The notes beneath the pieces are model-generated. The model was given only the letters and a program-made list of their open reading frames with translations. It searched no databases and had not been told where the DNA came from. Positions 21,586 through 32,668 of a stretch of 64,000 bases of DNA are shown in pieces; position 1 is the stretch's first letter; the number at the start of each line of letters is the position of its first letter. The translations under genes were made by a program, and so were the position numbers. This stretch comes from Botrimarina mediterranea (GTDB taxonomy: Bacteria > Planctomycetota > Planctomycetia > Pirellulales > Lacipirellulaceae): NCBI RefSeq assembly GCF_007753265.1, contig NZ_CP036349.1, positions 5,268,862 through 5,332,861 on the forward strand. Direction: 5' to 3'.

Positions 21586-22167
21586 ATGAGCACCGCTCCA
21601 ATCCGCCGCCTCACGCCTGAGGAGTACCTCGCCGCGGAACGTGCGTCCGATCGGAAGCACGAGTTTTATCGCGGGGAGATGTTCGCCATGGCGGGGGCGA
21701 GCCGCAAGCACGTCGCTGTGACCGGCAACTTCTTCGCTTGGCTACATTATCAACTCCGCGATGAGCCGTGTACTGTTTTCACGTCGGACATGCGGGTCGA
21801 GGTTGAGCGGACAGGGCTCTACACCTACCACGATATCTCAGTGACCTGCGAGCAGCCGGAGTTCGGGGACGGCCACTTCGATACGCTGCTGAACCCGCAG
21901 ATGATTGTCGAGGTGCTCAGCCCTTCGACCGAAACGTACGACCGCGGCAAGAAGTTCGACCACTATCGGCAGGTGGCGAGCCTCAAGGAGTATGTGCTGG
22001 TGTCGCTCGACCAGCCGATGATCGAGCGCTACACCCGCGTTGATGAGGATCGATGGACGCTCGATGTGGCGAAAGGCTTCGAGGCGACGGTGGAGTTGAG
22101 CGTCACCAGCGAACCGCTACCGCTGGCGGAGGTTTACCGCCGGGTGGATTTCAGCGCCGACGAGTAA
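21586..22167 (+). CDS. Uma2-family protein (putative restriction-endonuclease fold)
   Basis: The 193-residue protein starts at ATG 21586; an in-frame ATG/GTG-like start at 21559 would add nine residues. The N-terminal RRLTPEEYLAAERASDRKHEFYRGEMFAM and the block LLNPQMIVEVLSPSTETYDRGKKFDHYR are diagnostic of Uma2 (DUF820). The core fits a PD-(D/E)xK fold, with the acidic residue of EVLSPST and the lysine of RGKKFD as candidate active-site positions. These proteins are abundant in planctomycetes and cyanobacteria and have no settled function; nuclease activity is inferred from the fold. It converges on recQ with a family A hairpin between. Confidence 0.9.
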   Translation: MSTAPIRRLTPEEYLAAERASDRKHEFYRGEMFAMAGASRKHVAVTGNFFAWLHYQLRDEPCTVFTSDMRVEVERTGLYTYHDISVTCEQPEFGDGHFDTLLNPQMIVEVLSPSTETYDRGKKFDHYRQVASLKEYVLVSLDQPMIERYTRVDEDRWTLDVAKGFEATVELSVTSEPLPLAEVYRRVDFSADE

Positions 22168-22168
22168 T

Positions 22169-22245
22169 GGCGAGCCGGCGGTGTCAATCGTCTGTGTGAA
22201 TCCGCGATCCTACGCAACACCGACGACTCGCAACGTCGGCTCGCC
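22169..22245. repeat. hairpin repeat, family A, between convergent genes
   Basis: GGCGAGCCGGCGGTGT faces ACGTCGGCTCGCC with an imperfect stem. It occupies the gap between the Uma2 stop (22167) and the recQ stop (22248) almost exactly, which suits a bidirectional terminator. Confidence 0.75.
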
Positions 22246-22247
22246 GC

Positions 22248-24467
<2,220 letters not shown>

Positions 24468-24634
24468 AGAGGCACGGAGAGCGCGGAGGACGCACTGAGG
24501 GTTGGAACCACGAAGGAACGACGGAACGAAGGGGGGCTTCGCCGCCGCCTGCTGTACAGGGCTACATCTTATCCAATTTTGTGCCTAGCACGCCACTAGG
24601 TCGGCGGGCTGATTTCGGGGTGGGAACTGAGGAT

Positions 24635-24672
24635 AACCGCGGAGACGCGGAGGGCGCAGAGGAAGCGCGGAG
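24635..24672. repeat. left copy of an inverted CCGCGGAGACGCGGAGG repeat
   Basis: About 38 bp that matches, in reverse complement with three or so differences, a segment at about 25268-25306. The two copies flank the small gene 24682-25131. Low-complexity words of this kind (also ACCACGAAGGAACGA near 24511, and its mirror near 25240) recur in this area. Confidence 0.6.
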
Positions 24673-24681
24673 CGGCGACCG

Positions 24682-25131
24682 TTATTTTGGGGCGATGCTC
24701 GGCGATTCGGAGAGGCTCTTCAGACGAAGGTAGCCGGGGCGGTCCTGGTAGTCGTAACAGTAGCCAATTGGAGTTACTGCTTCGACCGCGTTGTGGAGCA
24801 GTTTGTCAAAATCGATCTTCACGCGATTTCGTACTTCGCCCTCATCGTCCGGCCAAGTGTTTTCTCCCCACGACCTACCCCCACCTACTTGACGCAGGTC
24901 CTCCCAACTCTTCGGCCACGCCGCTTTCGTGTCGTGATAATCCGCTAGCAATGAGCACGCGAAATCTATAGCACGCAACGTTCTTACTGCTTGGGCGGCC
25001 TGATAGGCAGGTAACGCAACCGCAGCCAAGTCTCCGACAATCCATACGGCGCACGCCCAGGTGAACCAAATGATGGCTGAAGGGGTCTTCCTTCGCTTCT
25101 TCTCGGCGGGCTCAATGGCTTCGTGATTCAT
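24682..25131 (-). CDS. small membrane protein, unknown function
   Basis: The 149-residue protein starts at ATG 25131 (MNHEAIEPAEKKRR). The frame is open 90 bp further up, but those codons are translated from a repeat hairpin. One hydrophobic segment lies at residues 20-42 (IIWFTWACAVWIVGDLAAVA). The rest is soluble and begins with a helix AYQAAQAVRTLRAIDFACSLL, then SWEDLRQVGGG, the shape of the C-terminal part of pseudopilin-like proteins (an aromatic-helix, a short-loop motif and a Trp-Glu-Asp-Leu stretch). The resemblance is weak. The AT-richer composition and flanking inverted repeats may indicate a recent arrival. Confidence 0.6.
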   Translation of the reverse strand: MNHEAIEPAEKKRRKTPSAIIWFTWACAVWIVGDLAAVALPAYQAAQAVRTLRAIDFACSLLADYHDTKAAWPKSWEDLRQVGGGRSWGENTWPDDEGEVRNRVKIDFDKLLHNAVEAVTPIGYCYDYQDRPGYLRLKSLSESPSIAPK

Positions 25132-25186
25132 CCCTCTAACTCCTGACGCCAAAAATCGCTGGCCAGGCCGCACATGCCAAGAGACC

Positions 25187-25217
25187 GTAATCGGCGTCGG
25201 AGACGCCTCCCACAAAA
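25187..25217 (-). repeat. hairpin repeat, family C
   Basis: On the minus strand it reads TTGTGGGAGGCGTCTCCGACGCCGATTACG, a member of the family found at 34004, 45267, 58806 and 59240. Here it lies upstream of the gene that starts at 25131. Confidence 0.7.
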
Positions 25218-25267
25218 TCACTCCTTCCCTGCTTTCTTAGTTCCTTCGTTCCTTGGTGGTTCAATTC

Positions 25268-25306
25268 TTCCGCGTTTCCTCCGCGCCCTCCGCGTCTCCG
25301 CGGTTC
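25268..25306. repeat. right copy of the inverted CCGCGGAGACGCGGAGG repeat
   Basis: It is the reverse complement of the copy at 24635-24672 with few differences. It reaches the last codons of the PqaA-type gene, whose stop codon is in the repeat's edge. Confidence 0.55.
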
Positions 25307-26708
25307 AATCCTTCTTCGCGAACGGCTCCACGTCCGGCGCGATCCACACGGGCGTCGTCACTCGCAGGGGCACGGCCGCGCCGATGTCGAACGTGAATTG
25401 GGCGAACGTTGCGGAGAAGCCTTCGGGCGGGGCTTCGATTGGTATGTGGTAGACGCCGTCGGCGTCGGGCTCGAGCGGCGTGGGCTGGTAGGCGGCGCCG
25501 ATCTTCATCTTGCGGAAGTCGCGCGCCTCGGGGTTCACCGCTCGCCAGATGACGGCTTCGGTCGGCTCCATCGAGCACTCGACGGTGTGCTTCGGCGAGT
25601 CGTACGCCGAGTGCCACGTCAGCTTCGGCCGCGGCAGGTCATGGGCGATCGCGGCGTGGAACGCGATCAGCGTTTCGAAGCCGTTGGTGTCTTTGAGGTT
25701 GTGCGCCGCGTTGGGCACATACGAAAGATGCTTCTCGCCGACGAGGTCGTCGAAGTAATAGCGCGACGAGTCGGGGAGGAAGAACTCGTCGCCCGACGCG
25801 TTGATGACGCACTTGGGCATCGTTAGCCGATCGCGGTAGGCGTACGGATCGACGATCGCGCGGATCGCGGCGCTACTGGGCGAGGTGAGTCGTTCGGCGA
25901 GTCCTTGCTTCTCGTAGTCGCCGAGAGCCTCGGACCAGAAGCCGTACGACGCGAAGTGGTGCTTCATCGAGGGTTCGATGTTCAGGACGTCGATCACGAT
26001 CGGCGCGACGGCCGCGACACGGTCGTCCACCGCCGCGGCGAGCCACGAGGTCCAGCCGCGCTTCGACGCGCCGGAGACGGTGAACTTCTCGATCGTCGGC
26101 GCGCCCTCTTCCTCAAGCAGAGCCTCTTGCACGGCCGTCATCGCCGCGACGGCCGACTTGGCCATCGGCAGCTGCGCGAGCCAGGTCGGGTCCTTCGTGG
26201 CCATGAACTGCATCCAGCTGGCGGCTAGCAGGTCGTCCTCGTAGCGGTCGCGCGAAGGGTCGTCGCTGTGCAGGATGCGGAGCGGCTGGTTGGGGACGGT
26301 CCGCAGCTCGGCGACGACGGTCCGTGTCGCCAGCGCGACGGCCATGATGCGGTCGTCGGCGCGCTCGGGGGCCTCTTGCTCGTTCGAACCACCAGTCACG
26401 AAGAGCAGCGCGGTTGAGGACTTCGCGCTGTTGGGGATGACAATCGTGAGCCAGTGCCGCCACTCGGGCCGGCTCACTTCGTCACTGTTCCGCCACTTCT
26501 GGGACGTAAGATCGACGACAAGACCCGTGTAGCCGAAGCCGTCGTAGCGTTTGACGACTTCCCACTTGAAGGCGGGGTCCTCCGCGGCGCAATAAGCGTC
26601 GAGCGGCGTGGCCTTGGCGGTCGCCTCGAGCGCGACGCGGGGCTTGGCGAATCCGGCCAGCGGCGCCAGCACGGCGGCGGCGAGACAAAGCGATCTTAGT
26701 AGCGGCAT
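25305..26708 (-). CDS. PqaA-type (PhoPQ-activated pathogenicity-related) protein
   Basis: The protein is 467 residues from ATG 26708, with signal peptide PLLRSLCLAAAVLAPLAGFA. The fold is alpha/beta-hydrolase-like: VVDLTSQKW, then TIVIP, LFVTGGSN and FTVSGASKRGWTSWLAA, the last holding the nucleophile elbow (GASKRG) as in PhoPQ-activated proteins. Further blocks are PYAYRDRLTMPKCVINASGDEFF and PNAAHNLKD with the likely catalytic His. A C-terminal beta domain ends the protein. The founding Salmonella protein is induced by PhoPQ, but no PhoPQ operon is visible here, and that control is not implied. Exported hydrolase activity is inferred. Confidence 0.88.
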   Translation of the reverse strand: MPLLRSLCLAAAVLAPLAGFAKPRVALEATAKATPLDAYCAAEDPAFKWEVVKRYDGFGYTGLVVDLTSQKWRNSDEVSRPEWRHWLTIVIPNSAKSSTALLFVTGGSNEQEAPERADDRIMAVALATRTVVAELRTVPNQPLRILHSDDPSRDRYEDDLLAASWMQFMATKDPTWLAQLPMAKSAVAAMTAVQEALLEEEGAPTIEKFTVSGASKRGWTSWLAAAVDDRVAAVAPIVIDVLNIEPSMKHHFASYGFWSEALGDYEKQGLAERLTSPSSAAIRAIVDPYAYRDRLTMPKCVINASGDEFFLPDSSRYYFDDLVGEKHLSYVPNAAHNLKDTNGFETLIAFHAAIAHDLPRPKLTWHSAYDSPKHTVECSMEPTEAVIWRAVNPEARDFRKMKIGAAYQPTPLEPDADGVYHIPIEAPPEGFSATFAQFTFDIGAAVPLRVTTPVWIAPDVEPFAKKD

Positions 26709-26771
26709 CGATGGCGTTCCCGGCAAGAGTGCAACGCCCGAGGCGCCGAGTGCGTCGCGGGACGCTGCAAC

Positions 26772-27632
26772 CTACCCGCGCCGGCGTGGAGACGACAACC
26801 AGGCGGCGGCCGATAGCAGCGTCAGGAGCGCCGCGGCAGGCTCCGGCACGCGGAAGAGGGGCGTCACACTGCCGACGCCCTCTCCGTAAATCGCTTGCAC
26901 GGCGGCGATGTCGTCGGGCGTGAGCACGCCGGTGCCGGGGCCCATGCGGCGCAGGGCCATGGGGTTCATCACGGCGCCTTCGATCGTCGTGTGGTTGATG
27001 CCCAGCGTGTGGCCGATCTCGTGCGTGAGGACGCCGAGCACGTCGGGCTCGCTCGGCGTGCCAACGATCGCCCAGGGGTCGCCGTTGTCGAAGTGGATGT
27101 CGCCGGCGATGTTGCCGCCATTGCCGTTGCTCGGGAAGTACGCCAATGCCTTGGTCGTGGGGAAGCCGTTCTCGGCGTCAGTGCCGTTGATGTAGCGGTG
27201 GTTGAGGCGGATCTGGCCGAAGCTATCCGCGGGGTAGGCGTTGTACGCGGCCGTGTTGCCCGTGAAGACGGGCGTGCCTACATCGGGGACTTCGACGAAG
27301 TGCAGCGGCGCGACCGACGCCCAGAGGCCGAACGCTTCCTCGGTGACGATCCGCAGGTACTCGGCCGGGACGGTGACGCCCATCGGGTCCTTCATGCCGC
27401 CGTCGAGGAAGTTGTTGTAGCTGTACGTGACGGTGACCGGGGCGCCATCGCCGCCGGGCTGTGGCCACTGGCTCCCTTGCAATGAATAGAAAGCGAACGG
27501 CGCGCCGGGCTCGTCCGACGCCATCATGCCGCACGGGCACGCCGCCAGCGCTTCGCACACCGAGCAAGCCGACGCCGGCGCAGCGGCGCCGAGCGACAAC
27601 AGACCAATGGCAATCGCAATGAGCAAACGCAC
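26772..27632 (-). CDS. matrixin-like metallopeptidase with PEP-CTERM tail
   Basis: The 286-residue protein has a signal peptide (MRLLIAIAIGLLSLGAAAPASA) and then a cysteine-rich start (CSVCEALAACPCG). The zinc motif HEIGHTLGINH at 204-214 fits HExxHxxGxxH of the metzincin/matrixin clan, with H204, H208 and H214 as ligands and E205 catalytic. A Met-turn (VMNPM) follows at 221-225. The PEP-CTERM tail starts at VPEP 262-265, then a hydrophobic helix and SPRRRG. The protein is exported, processed and surface-attached by analogy. The substrate is unknown. Confidence 0.92.
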   Translation of the reverse strand: MRLLIAIAIGLLSLGAAAPASACSVCEALAACPCGMMASDEPGAPFAFYSLQGSQWPQPGGDGAPVTVTYSYNNFLDGGMKDPMGVTVPAEYLRIVTEEAFGLWASVAPLHFVEVPDVGTPVFTGNTAAYNAYPADSFGQIRLNHRYINGTDAENGFPTTKALAYFPSNGNGGNIAGDIHFDNGDPWAIVGTPSEPDVLGVLTHEIGHTLGINHTTIEGAVMNPMALRRMGPGTGVLTPDDIAAVQAIYGEGVGSVTPLFRVPEPAAALLTLLSAAAWLSSPRRRG

Positions 27633-27800
27633 GAGGGGACTCCGGCAAAGGGCGTGAACGGTAGAAGAGCGAAGCGGCGGGGCCGTTCAGTTCACGAGGC
27701 AACAAGCCGGGGCGTGCGGGAAGAGGCGGGGAAGGACATCCAGCAGTATGCGCCGGGACGGCGGGGCTGGCAAACAATCGTGCTAGCCCCACGGAATGAC

Positions 27801-27876
27801 GGCGAGCCGGGGACGTTAGTCCTCGGTGTGGCCCGGGTACCCGCTTCCCACCGGAGACTGACGTCCCCGGCTCGCC
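27801..27876. repeat. hairpin repeat, family A
   Basis: GGCGAGCCGGGGACGTTAGT faces ACTGACGTCCCCGGCTCGCC. The loop is GGGTACCCGCTTCCCA. It lies 2 bp after the stop of the alpha/beta hydrolase gene (27879, minus). Confidence 0.8.
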
Positions 27877-27878
27877 GA

Positions 27879-28694
27879 TTACAGGGATTCTGCGAACTCG
27901 GCGAGGGCGGCGTTCACGGCTTCCGGGGCTTCGACGGGCGCCATGTGGCCGACGCCGGGGACCTCGACGAACCGGGCGCCGGGGATCGCGGCGGCGATGC
28001 CACGCATCTCGGCGGAGGGGCTGATGGCGTCGTGCTCGCCGACGACGACGAGCGTCGGCTTCGCAATCGAGCCGAGCAGCCCGGTCGAATCGGGTCGGGC
28101 GGCCATCGCCAATTGCGATGCGGCGATCGCCGCCGGGTCGGTCGCGGAGATCACCGCCACAGTCTCTTGGACAATCCTCTCGGGGGTGTCCATGGCGAAC
28201 AGCTTGGGCCGCATCAACTCGGCGACGCGCGCGGCGCCCCACTCGTGGATATGGTCGGCCATCTTGAGACGCGTCGCACGAGCCGTGTCGTCGTCGGCCG
28301 CAGCGCGGGTGTCCATCAGCACCAGGGCGTCGAACGCGTCGGGGCAGCGACGGGCCATGTTCAGCGCGATGTAGCCGCCCATCGAGAAGCCCACGAGCAC
28401 CACCGGTCCGTCGGCCTGCAACGACGCGATCAACGCCTCGAGGTCATCGGCGTAGCGATCCAGGGACGGCGTCTCACCCGCCGCCGGCCAATCGCCGAAG
28501 GACGACTCGCCATAGCCGCGCAGATCGGGCGCGACGACGCGGCACCGGGGCGAGAGCCCTTCGAGCTGCGCTTGCCACATCGCGCGTGAGAGCGGGAAGC
28601 CGTGCACCAAGACGAGCGTCGGCGCCTGCGGGTACGGCGATCCGGCCGCGGCGTAGACGAGGCGGGCGTTGTCGACTTCGATAGCGATCGTCAC
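27879..28694 (-). CDS. alpha/beta-fold hydrolase
   Basis: The 271-residue protein matches the alpha/beta hydrolase core: LVLVHGFPLSRAMW (oxyanion HG), LRGYGES, the nucleophile elbow GFSMGG at about 103-108, and the catalytic acid region VVVGEHDAISP and GVGHMAPVEAP with the histidine. There is no signal peptide, so it is probably cytoplasmic. Its start codon overlaps the stop of the upstream TPR-like gene (ATGA), which indicates translational coupling. The substrate is unknown, but esters or lactones are usual for the family. Confidence 0.9.
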   Translation of the reverse strand: MTIAIEVDNARLVYAAAGSPYPQAPTLVLVHGFPLSRAMWQAQLEGLSPRCRVVAPDLRGYGESSFGDWPAAGETPSLDRYADDLEALIASLQADGPVVLVGFSMGGYIALNMARRCPDAFDALVLMDTRAAADDDTARATRLKMADHIHEWGAARVAELMRPKLFAMDTPERIVQETVAVISATDPAAIAASQLAMAARPDSTGLLGSIAKPTLVVVGEHDAISPSAEMRGIAAAIPGARFVEVPGVGHMAPVEAPEAVNAALAEFAESL

Positions 28695-30544
28695 GGGGTT
28701 GGCTCCTCGCTAGTGGTGGACGCTTTGGCTTGCTCGAACTCGTTGAGCTGTCGACGTAAGACCTGCATCCGCGGTTCGAGTTCAACGGCGCGGCGTTGCA
28801 CCTCGATCGCTTCGTCGATCTCGCCGGCGGAGAACAGGCAGCGGCCGAGCGTGTCGAGGTAGCCGGCCGTCTCCGGCGCGATCCGTAGCGACTGGCGTGA
28901 GTAGCGGACCGCTTTGTCGAAGTCGCCATAAGTGTTGCTCACCAGCCACGCCCACTGGTTGTACCCGTCGGACGCCTCGGGGCTCTCCCAGATGACCCGC
29001 TCGAACTCGCGGCGCATCTCGTCGATGCGGCGTCGAGTCTCTTTGACAAAAGCCTCAGGCGCGTTCTCGACGCGGTGCATCGCGATCAGGATGTCGGCGT
29101 CGCTGGGAGACGCGGCGATCGCTTTGCGTAGCAGCGTCATCTCGGTCTCGTGGTCACCCTCACCGCGGGCGGCGAGCGCCGCGCTGAAACGCTGCCGCGC
29201 GATCAAGTCGCCCGACGATGGCAATAGCGGCGGGTCGGTGTCGTGTTGCGGGAGGTTGTCGAACTCGCCGCGCGCGGGGCGTGAGCGGTCGATCGCCTCG
29301 ACGATCGGCTCGATCGCGGCGGCCGCCTTGGCGTACCGCCCGGCGTCGTAGAGCAGGTCCGTCAGACGCCATGCCGCCACCGCCGCACGCCCATCTAGGG
29401 GGTCGTCGAGTGGGTCGTCGCTCTTGGCGGCCGCACGGTACTCGGCGGCGGCCCAGTCGAGGCGGCCGATCTCCTGCAACTCGTTCGCGACCATGACCTG
29501 CGGACCTAGCAGCACGTCTTCGACCGTCGCGTCTTCGTCGCTCGGCTCGGCGGCGAGCGCCTCGGCGGCGAGTTGCTCGGCTTCGGCGTTGTCGCCGTGT
29601 CGCTCGGCGACATCGGCGAGTGTGTAGAGTCCCCGCTTGCCCTTGAGCCGCTCGGTGTACTTGGCGACAACCTCATCGACCGTGTCCCAACGCTCGGCCT
29701 CGGCGGACCAGCGGACCGCGCGCGCCAGGCGGGGGAGCGTCTCTTCCTCGGACAGCGTAACAAGGGATTCAATGGCGGCGACCGCTTCGGCGTCGTCGCC
29801 TGCCGCGAGCGCCGCGCGCAGCCACCGCCAGCCGAGCGTCGCGACGACCTCTTCGCTCGTGTCGCGCGAGTCGGCGTCGAGCAGCGATCGCTGCGCTTCG
29901 GCGTGACGACGCCACTCGGCGACGGCGGACGCATCGTCGGCTTCTTCGGTCGCCAGCGCTAGCCACTGCGCCGCCGGGCGACGGCCGGGGCCGTATTCGC
30001 TCGTGAGCTTCGTCACGGCGGCGGCGATGGCCTCTTCGCGACGCTGGCGGATAGCACGTTCGGGGACAGCGAGCAGCGCTTGGGCCGCCTCGGCGGAGCC
30101 GAGCTCGGTCGGCTCGAACCGCGCTAGCCGCACCAACGCCGGCGCCGCTTGCTCGCCGGGGACGCGGGAGAGTCCTTTGATGATCTCACGGTCGCGGCCC
30201 GCGTAGCCGGCGTCGTACGCCTCGAGCCAGCGACGCACCAGCGGCGGGTCGTCGCGGCGGGCCCAGTCCGCCGTCAGTTCATTGAGCAGGCGCCGACTAG
30301 CGTCCGACACTTCGGGGTCGCTAACGGTCTGGGCCTCGCGCAGGGCGTCGAACGCCGCTAACCCCACGTCGCGAAGACGCCGCTGCGCGTCGAGCCTTTC
30401 GGCGTAGAGCGGGTGGCCGAGCTGCTCGACGAGTTCCGCTACGTTGGGTTCCGCTACGTTGGGTTCGTCGGCCCTCGAGACCGATGACAACGGGACCAAC
30501 AGCAGCAGCGTCAACAGCATTGGACGCATGGTGGGTCCTCGCAT
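28691..30544 (-). CDS. exported helical-repeat (TPR/HEAT-like) protein
   Basis: The 617-residue protein starts MRGPTMRPMLLTLLLLVPLS (alternative start ATG 30529), a signal peptide. Residues 35-180 read as a HEAT-like helical array (AELVEQLGHPLYAERLDAQRRL, APALVRLARFEP). The remainder is tetratricopeptide-like, ending with two clear units (GYNQWAWLVSNTYGDFDKAV, GYLDTLGRCLFSAGEIDEAI). The direct duplication of EPNVA after the signal peptide comes from a 15-bp tandem repeat at about 30436-30466. These arrays mediate protein contacts. It follows the response-regulator gene by 27 bp, and overlaps the hydrolase gene by 4 bp, so it probably sits inside an operon. Confidence 0.8.
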   Translation of the reverse strand: MRGPTMRPMLLTLLLLVPLSSVSRADEPNVAEPNVAELVEQLGHPLYAERLDAQRRLRDVGLAAFDALREAQTVSDPEVSDASRRLLNELTADWARRDDPPLVRRWLEAYDAGYAGRDREIIKGLSRVPGEQAAPALVRLARFEPTELGSAEAAQALLAVPERAIRQRREEAIAAAVTKLTSEYGPGRRPAAQWLALATEEADDASAVAEWRRHAEAQRSLLDADSRDTSEEVVATLGWRWLRAALAAGDDAEAVAAIESLVTLSEEETLPRLARAVRWSAEAERWDTVDEVVAKYTERLKGKRGLYTLADVAERHGDNAEAEQLAAEALAAEPSDEDATVEDVLLGPQVMVANELQEIGRLDWAAAEYRAAAKSDDPLDDPLDGRAAVAAWRLTDLLYDAGRYAKAAAAIEPIVEAIDRSRPARGEFDNLPQHDTDPPLLPSSGDLIARQRFSAALAARGEGDHETEMTLLRKAIAASPSDADILIAMHRVENAPEAFVKETRRRIDEMRREFERVIWESPEASDGYNQWAWLVSNTYGDFDKAVRYSRQSLRIAPETAGYLDTLGRCLFSAGEIDEAIEVQRRAVELEPRMQVLRRQLNEFEQAKASTTSEEPTP

Positions 30545-30571
30545 CCCGGTGGGGCTAGGCTGGTTGGAGCG

Positions 30572-31006
30572 TCACCCCTCGCGACGCTCCATCTCTTCAA
30601 TATAGCGCCGCAGCCGTTCGACTTCGTCGGTGACGGCCGAGAGTTTCAGCATATTCTCGACGCGTTTCACCAGTTCGATTTTGTTGACCGGCTTGGACAG
30701 GAAGTCGTCGGTGCCGGCGTCGACGGCGCGTTCGATGTCGCCCAACTCGTTAAGCGCCGTGACCATCAGCACCATCACGCCGCTGGTCGCCGGGTCGCTC
30801 TTGAGCCGCTGGCAGACCTCGAAGCCGCTGAGTTTGGGCATCATCACGTCCAGCAGCAGCACGTGCGGCTTGAACGCGGCGACCTTGTCGAGCGTGTCCT
30901 GCCCGTCCACGGCGATAGCGATCTCGATATCGAGGCCCGCGAGGTACGCCTCGAGCAGCTCGACGTTCGGCTCGTTGTCGTCGGCGATCAGAACGCGGTG
31001 GGACAT
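30572..31006 (-). CDS. response regulator receiver-domain protein
   Basis: The 144-residue protein is a stand-alone receiver domain. Acidic pocket D9/D10, phosphoacceptor D53 (LLLDVMMP), T83 (MVTALNE) and K105 (LSKPVN) are all at standard positions. After residue 118 a helical tail (VTDEVERLRRYIEEMERREG) may serve as a dimerisation or coiled-coil extension. No output domain is present, so it works by protein contact, as CheY or Spo0F do. No histidine kinase is adjacent. Confidence 0.93.
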   Translation of the reverse strand: MSHRVLIADDNEPNVELLEAYLAGLDIEIAIAVDGQDTLDKVAAFKPHVLLLDVMMPKLSGFEVCQRLKSDPATSGVMVLMVTALNELGDIERAVDAGTDDFLSKPVNKIELVKRVENMLKLSAVTDEVERLRRYIEEMERREG

Positions 31007-31007
31007 A

Positions 31008-31069
31008 GGGGAGGGGCTAGGGGCTGAGGGGTTAAGGGGCTGGGGGACGGGGACAAGGGGACAGGGGCC
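31008..31069. repeat. G-run repeat between glyA and the response regulator
   Basis: At least eight runs of three to five G in words like AGGGGCTGAGGGG. It fills much of the 115-bp gap between the two same-strand genes. On the transcribed strand it appears as C-rich RNA. Confidence 0.65.
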
Positions 31070-31121
31070 AGCGAGCCGAGCTGTCCTCGGCTCGGGGTCC
31101 CGTCGTGGGACTCACGATCCT

Positions 31122-32393
31122 CTATCCGGCCACCGCATCGAGCTCGGCGTTCAGCTCCGCCGCCGGGACCGGGAAGCCCGTGCAGAACTCGCGGACTTGT
31201 TCGCGTATGCGGGCGTGGGCGGCTGCGTCTTCGGCGTTCTTTAGCGATTCGAGCATCCAACCGCCGATCGTGCGCATCTCTTCGACGCCCATGCCGCGCG
31301 TCGTCAGGGCTGGGGTGCCGACGCGGATGCCGGAGGGGTCCATCGGCTTGCGCTCGTCGAACGGGATCATGTTCATGTTCACCGTAATGCCGCAGGCGCC
31401 GAGGGCGGTCTCGGCCGTCTTGCCGCCGATGCCCAGCGGGGTGACGTCGACCAGCATCAAGTGGTTCTCGGTGCCGCCTGACACGAGGTTCAGTCCGCCG
31501 GCGGCGAGCGTTTCGGCTAGCGCGACGGCGTTGTCCTTCACCTGCTGGATGTAAGTGCGGTACTCGGGCTTGAGGGCTTCGCCGAAGCAGATCGCCTTGC
31601 CGGCGACGACGTGCATCAGCGGGCCGCCCTGCACGCCCGGGAAGACGCGGCTGTTGAGCACCTTGGCGTACTCCTGTTTCGCCAAGATGAGTCCCGAGCG
31701 TGGGCCGCGGAGCGTCTTGTGCGTGGTGGTTGTGACGACGTCGGCGACCTCCACCGGATCGTCGTGCAGCTTCGCGGCGACGAGGCCCGCGTAGTGGGCC
31801 ATGTCAACCATCAGCTTCGCGCCCACCTCATCGGCGATCTCACGGAACTTGGCGTGCGGGATCTCGCGCGGGTAGGCGCTCGCGCCGGCGATGATCAGCT
31901 TCGGCTTATGCTCGCGCGCCTGCTTGGCGACTTGGTCGAAGTCGATCCGGCAGTCGTCTTTCCGCACGCCGTACGAGACGCAGTTGTAGAGCAGGCCCGA
32001 CATGTTGAGCTTCATGCCGTGCGTGAGGTGCCCACCGTGGGCGAGGTCGAGGCCCAGGAGCGTGTCGCCCGGCTCGAGCAGCGCGAGATAGACCGCGGCG
32101 TTCGCCTGCGAGCCGCTGTGCGGCTGGACGTTGGCGAACTCGGCGCCAAAGAGCTCCTTTGCACGGTCACGGGCGAGGTCCTCGACCACGTCGACGTGCT
32201 CGCAGCCGCCGTAGTAGCGCCGGCCTGGATAGCCCTCGGCGTACTTGTTGGTCAGCACGCTGCCCACGGCCTGCTGGATGGCGGGGCTGGTGTAATTCTC
32301 GCTGGCGATCATCTCCAGCCCGTCTTGCTGGCGCTCGATCTCGGCGGAGATGGCGTTCCAGACGGCCGGGTCGTTCTCTTGAATGAAATTCAT
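31122..32393 (-). CDS. glyA: serine hydroxymethyltransferase
   Basis: This PLP enzyme interconverts serine and glycine and supplies one-carbon units to tetrahydrofolate. It is 423 residues from ATG 32393 ([13 protein letters not shown]); extra upstream codons to 32420 are not conserved. [13 protein letters not shown], then [15 protein letters not shown], are hallmark blocks. The PLP lysine is in the [12 protein letters not shown] stretch near residue 229. The full length and C-terminal GTPALTTRG support an intact enzyme. It leads a possible operon with the response regulator, helical-repeat and hydrolase genes. Confidence 0.97.
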   Translation of the reverse strand: MNFIQENDPAVWNAISAEIERQQDGLEMIASENYTSPAIQQAVGSVLTNKYAEGYPGRRYYGGCEHVDVVEDLARDRAKELFGAEFANVQPHSGSQANAAVYLALLEPGDTLLGLDLAHGGHLTHGMKLNMSGLLYNCVSYGVRKDDCRIDFDQVAKQAREHKPKLIIAGASAYPREIPHAKFREIADEVGAKLMVDMAHYAGLVAAKLHDDPVEVADVVTTTTHKTLRGPRSGLILAKQEYAKVLNSRVFPGVQGGPLMHVVAGKAICFGEALKPEYRTYIQQVKDNAVALAETLAAGGLNLVSGGTENHLMLVDVTPLGIGGKTAETALGACGITVNMNMIPFDERKPMDPSGIRVGTPALTTRGMGVEEMRTIGGWMLESLKNAEDAAAHARIREQVREFCTGFPVPAAELNAELDAVAG

Positions 32394-32554
32394 AGGTCTC
32401 TCGCAGGCCAAGGGGGCCACGGGCCGATGGCGGGGGGGGTTGGGAGGGCGTCCAACTGCTCAACCGCAAGCGGCGACCGCGACCTCACCGAAGACCCGGT
32501 AGTTTCGGCGATGGGGGGGCGGTTGTCGAGCGCCCAGCCGCCTCGGGCGGAATT

Positions 32555-32668
32555 ACCAATGACCAAATCCCAATGACCAATGACGTGCTACCGCACGAAC
32601 GATTCCCCGGTCCCTGTCCCCTAGCCCCTGATCCCTCTTTTATTGGTCATTGGGATTTGGTCATTGGT
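32555..32668. repeat. perfect 27-bp inverted repeat with a 60-bp centre
   Basis: ACCAATGACCAAATCCCAAT begins the left arm (32555-32581), and its exact reverse complement forms the right arm (32642-32668). The right arm contains the last codons and stop of the metallopeptidase-lectin gene (32661). The arms are themselves built from repeated CCAATGACCAA words. The centre is another G/C-run word (CCCCTAGCCCCTGATCCC). Confidence 0.9.
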
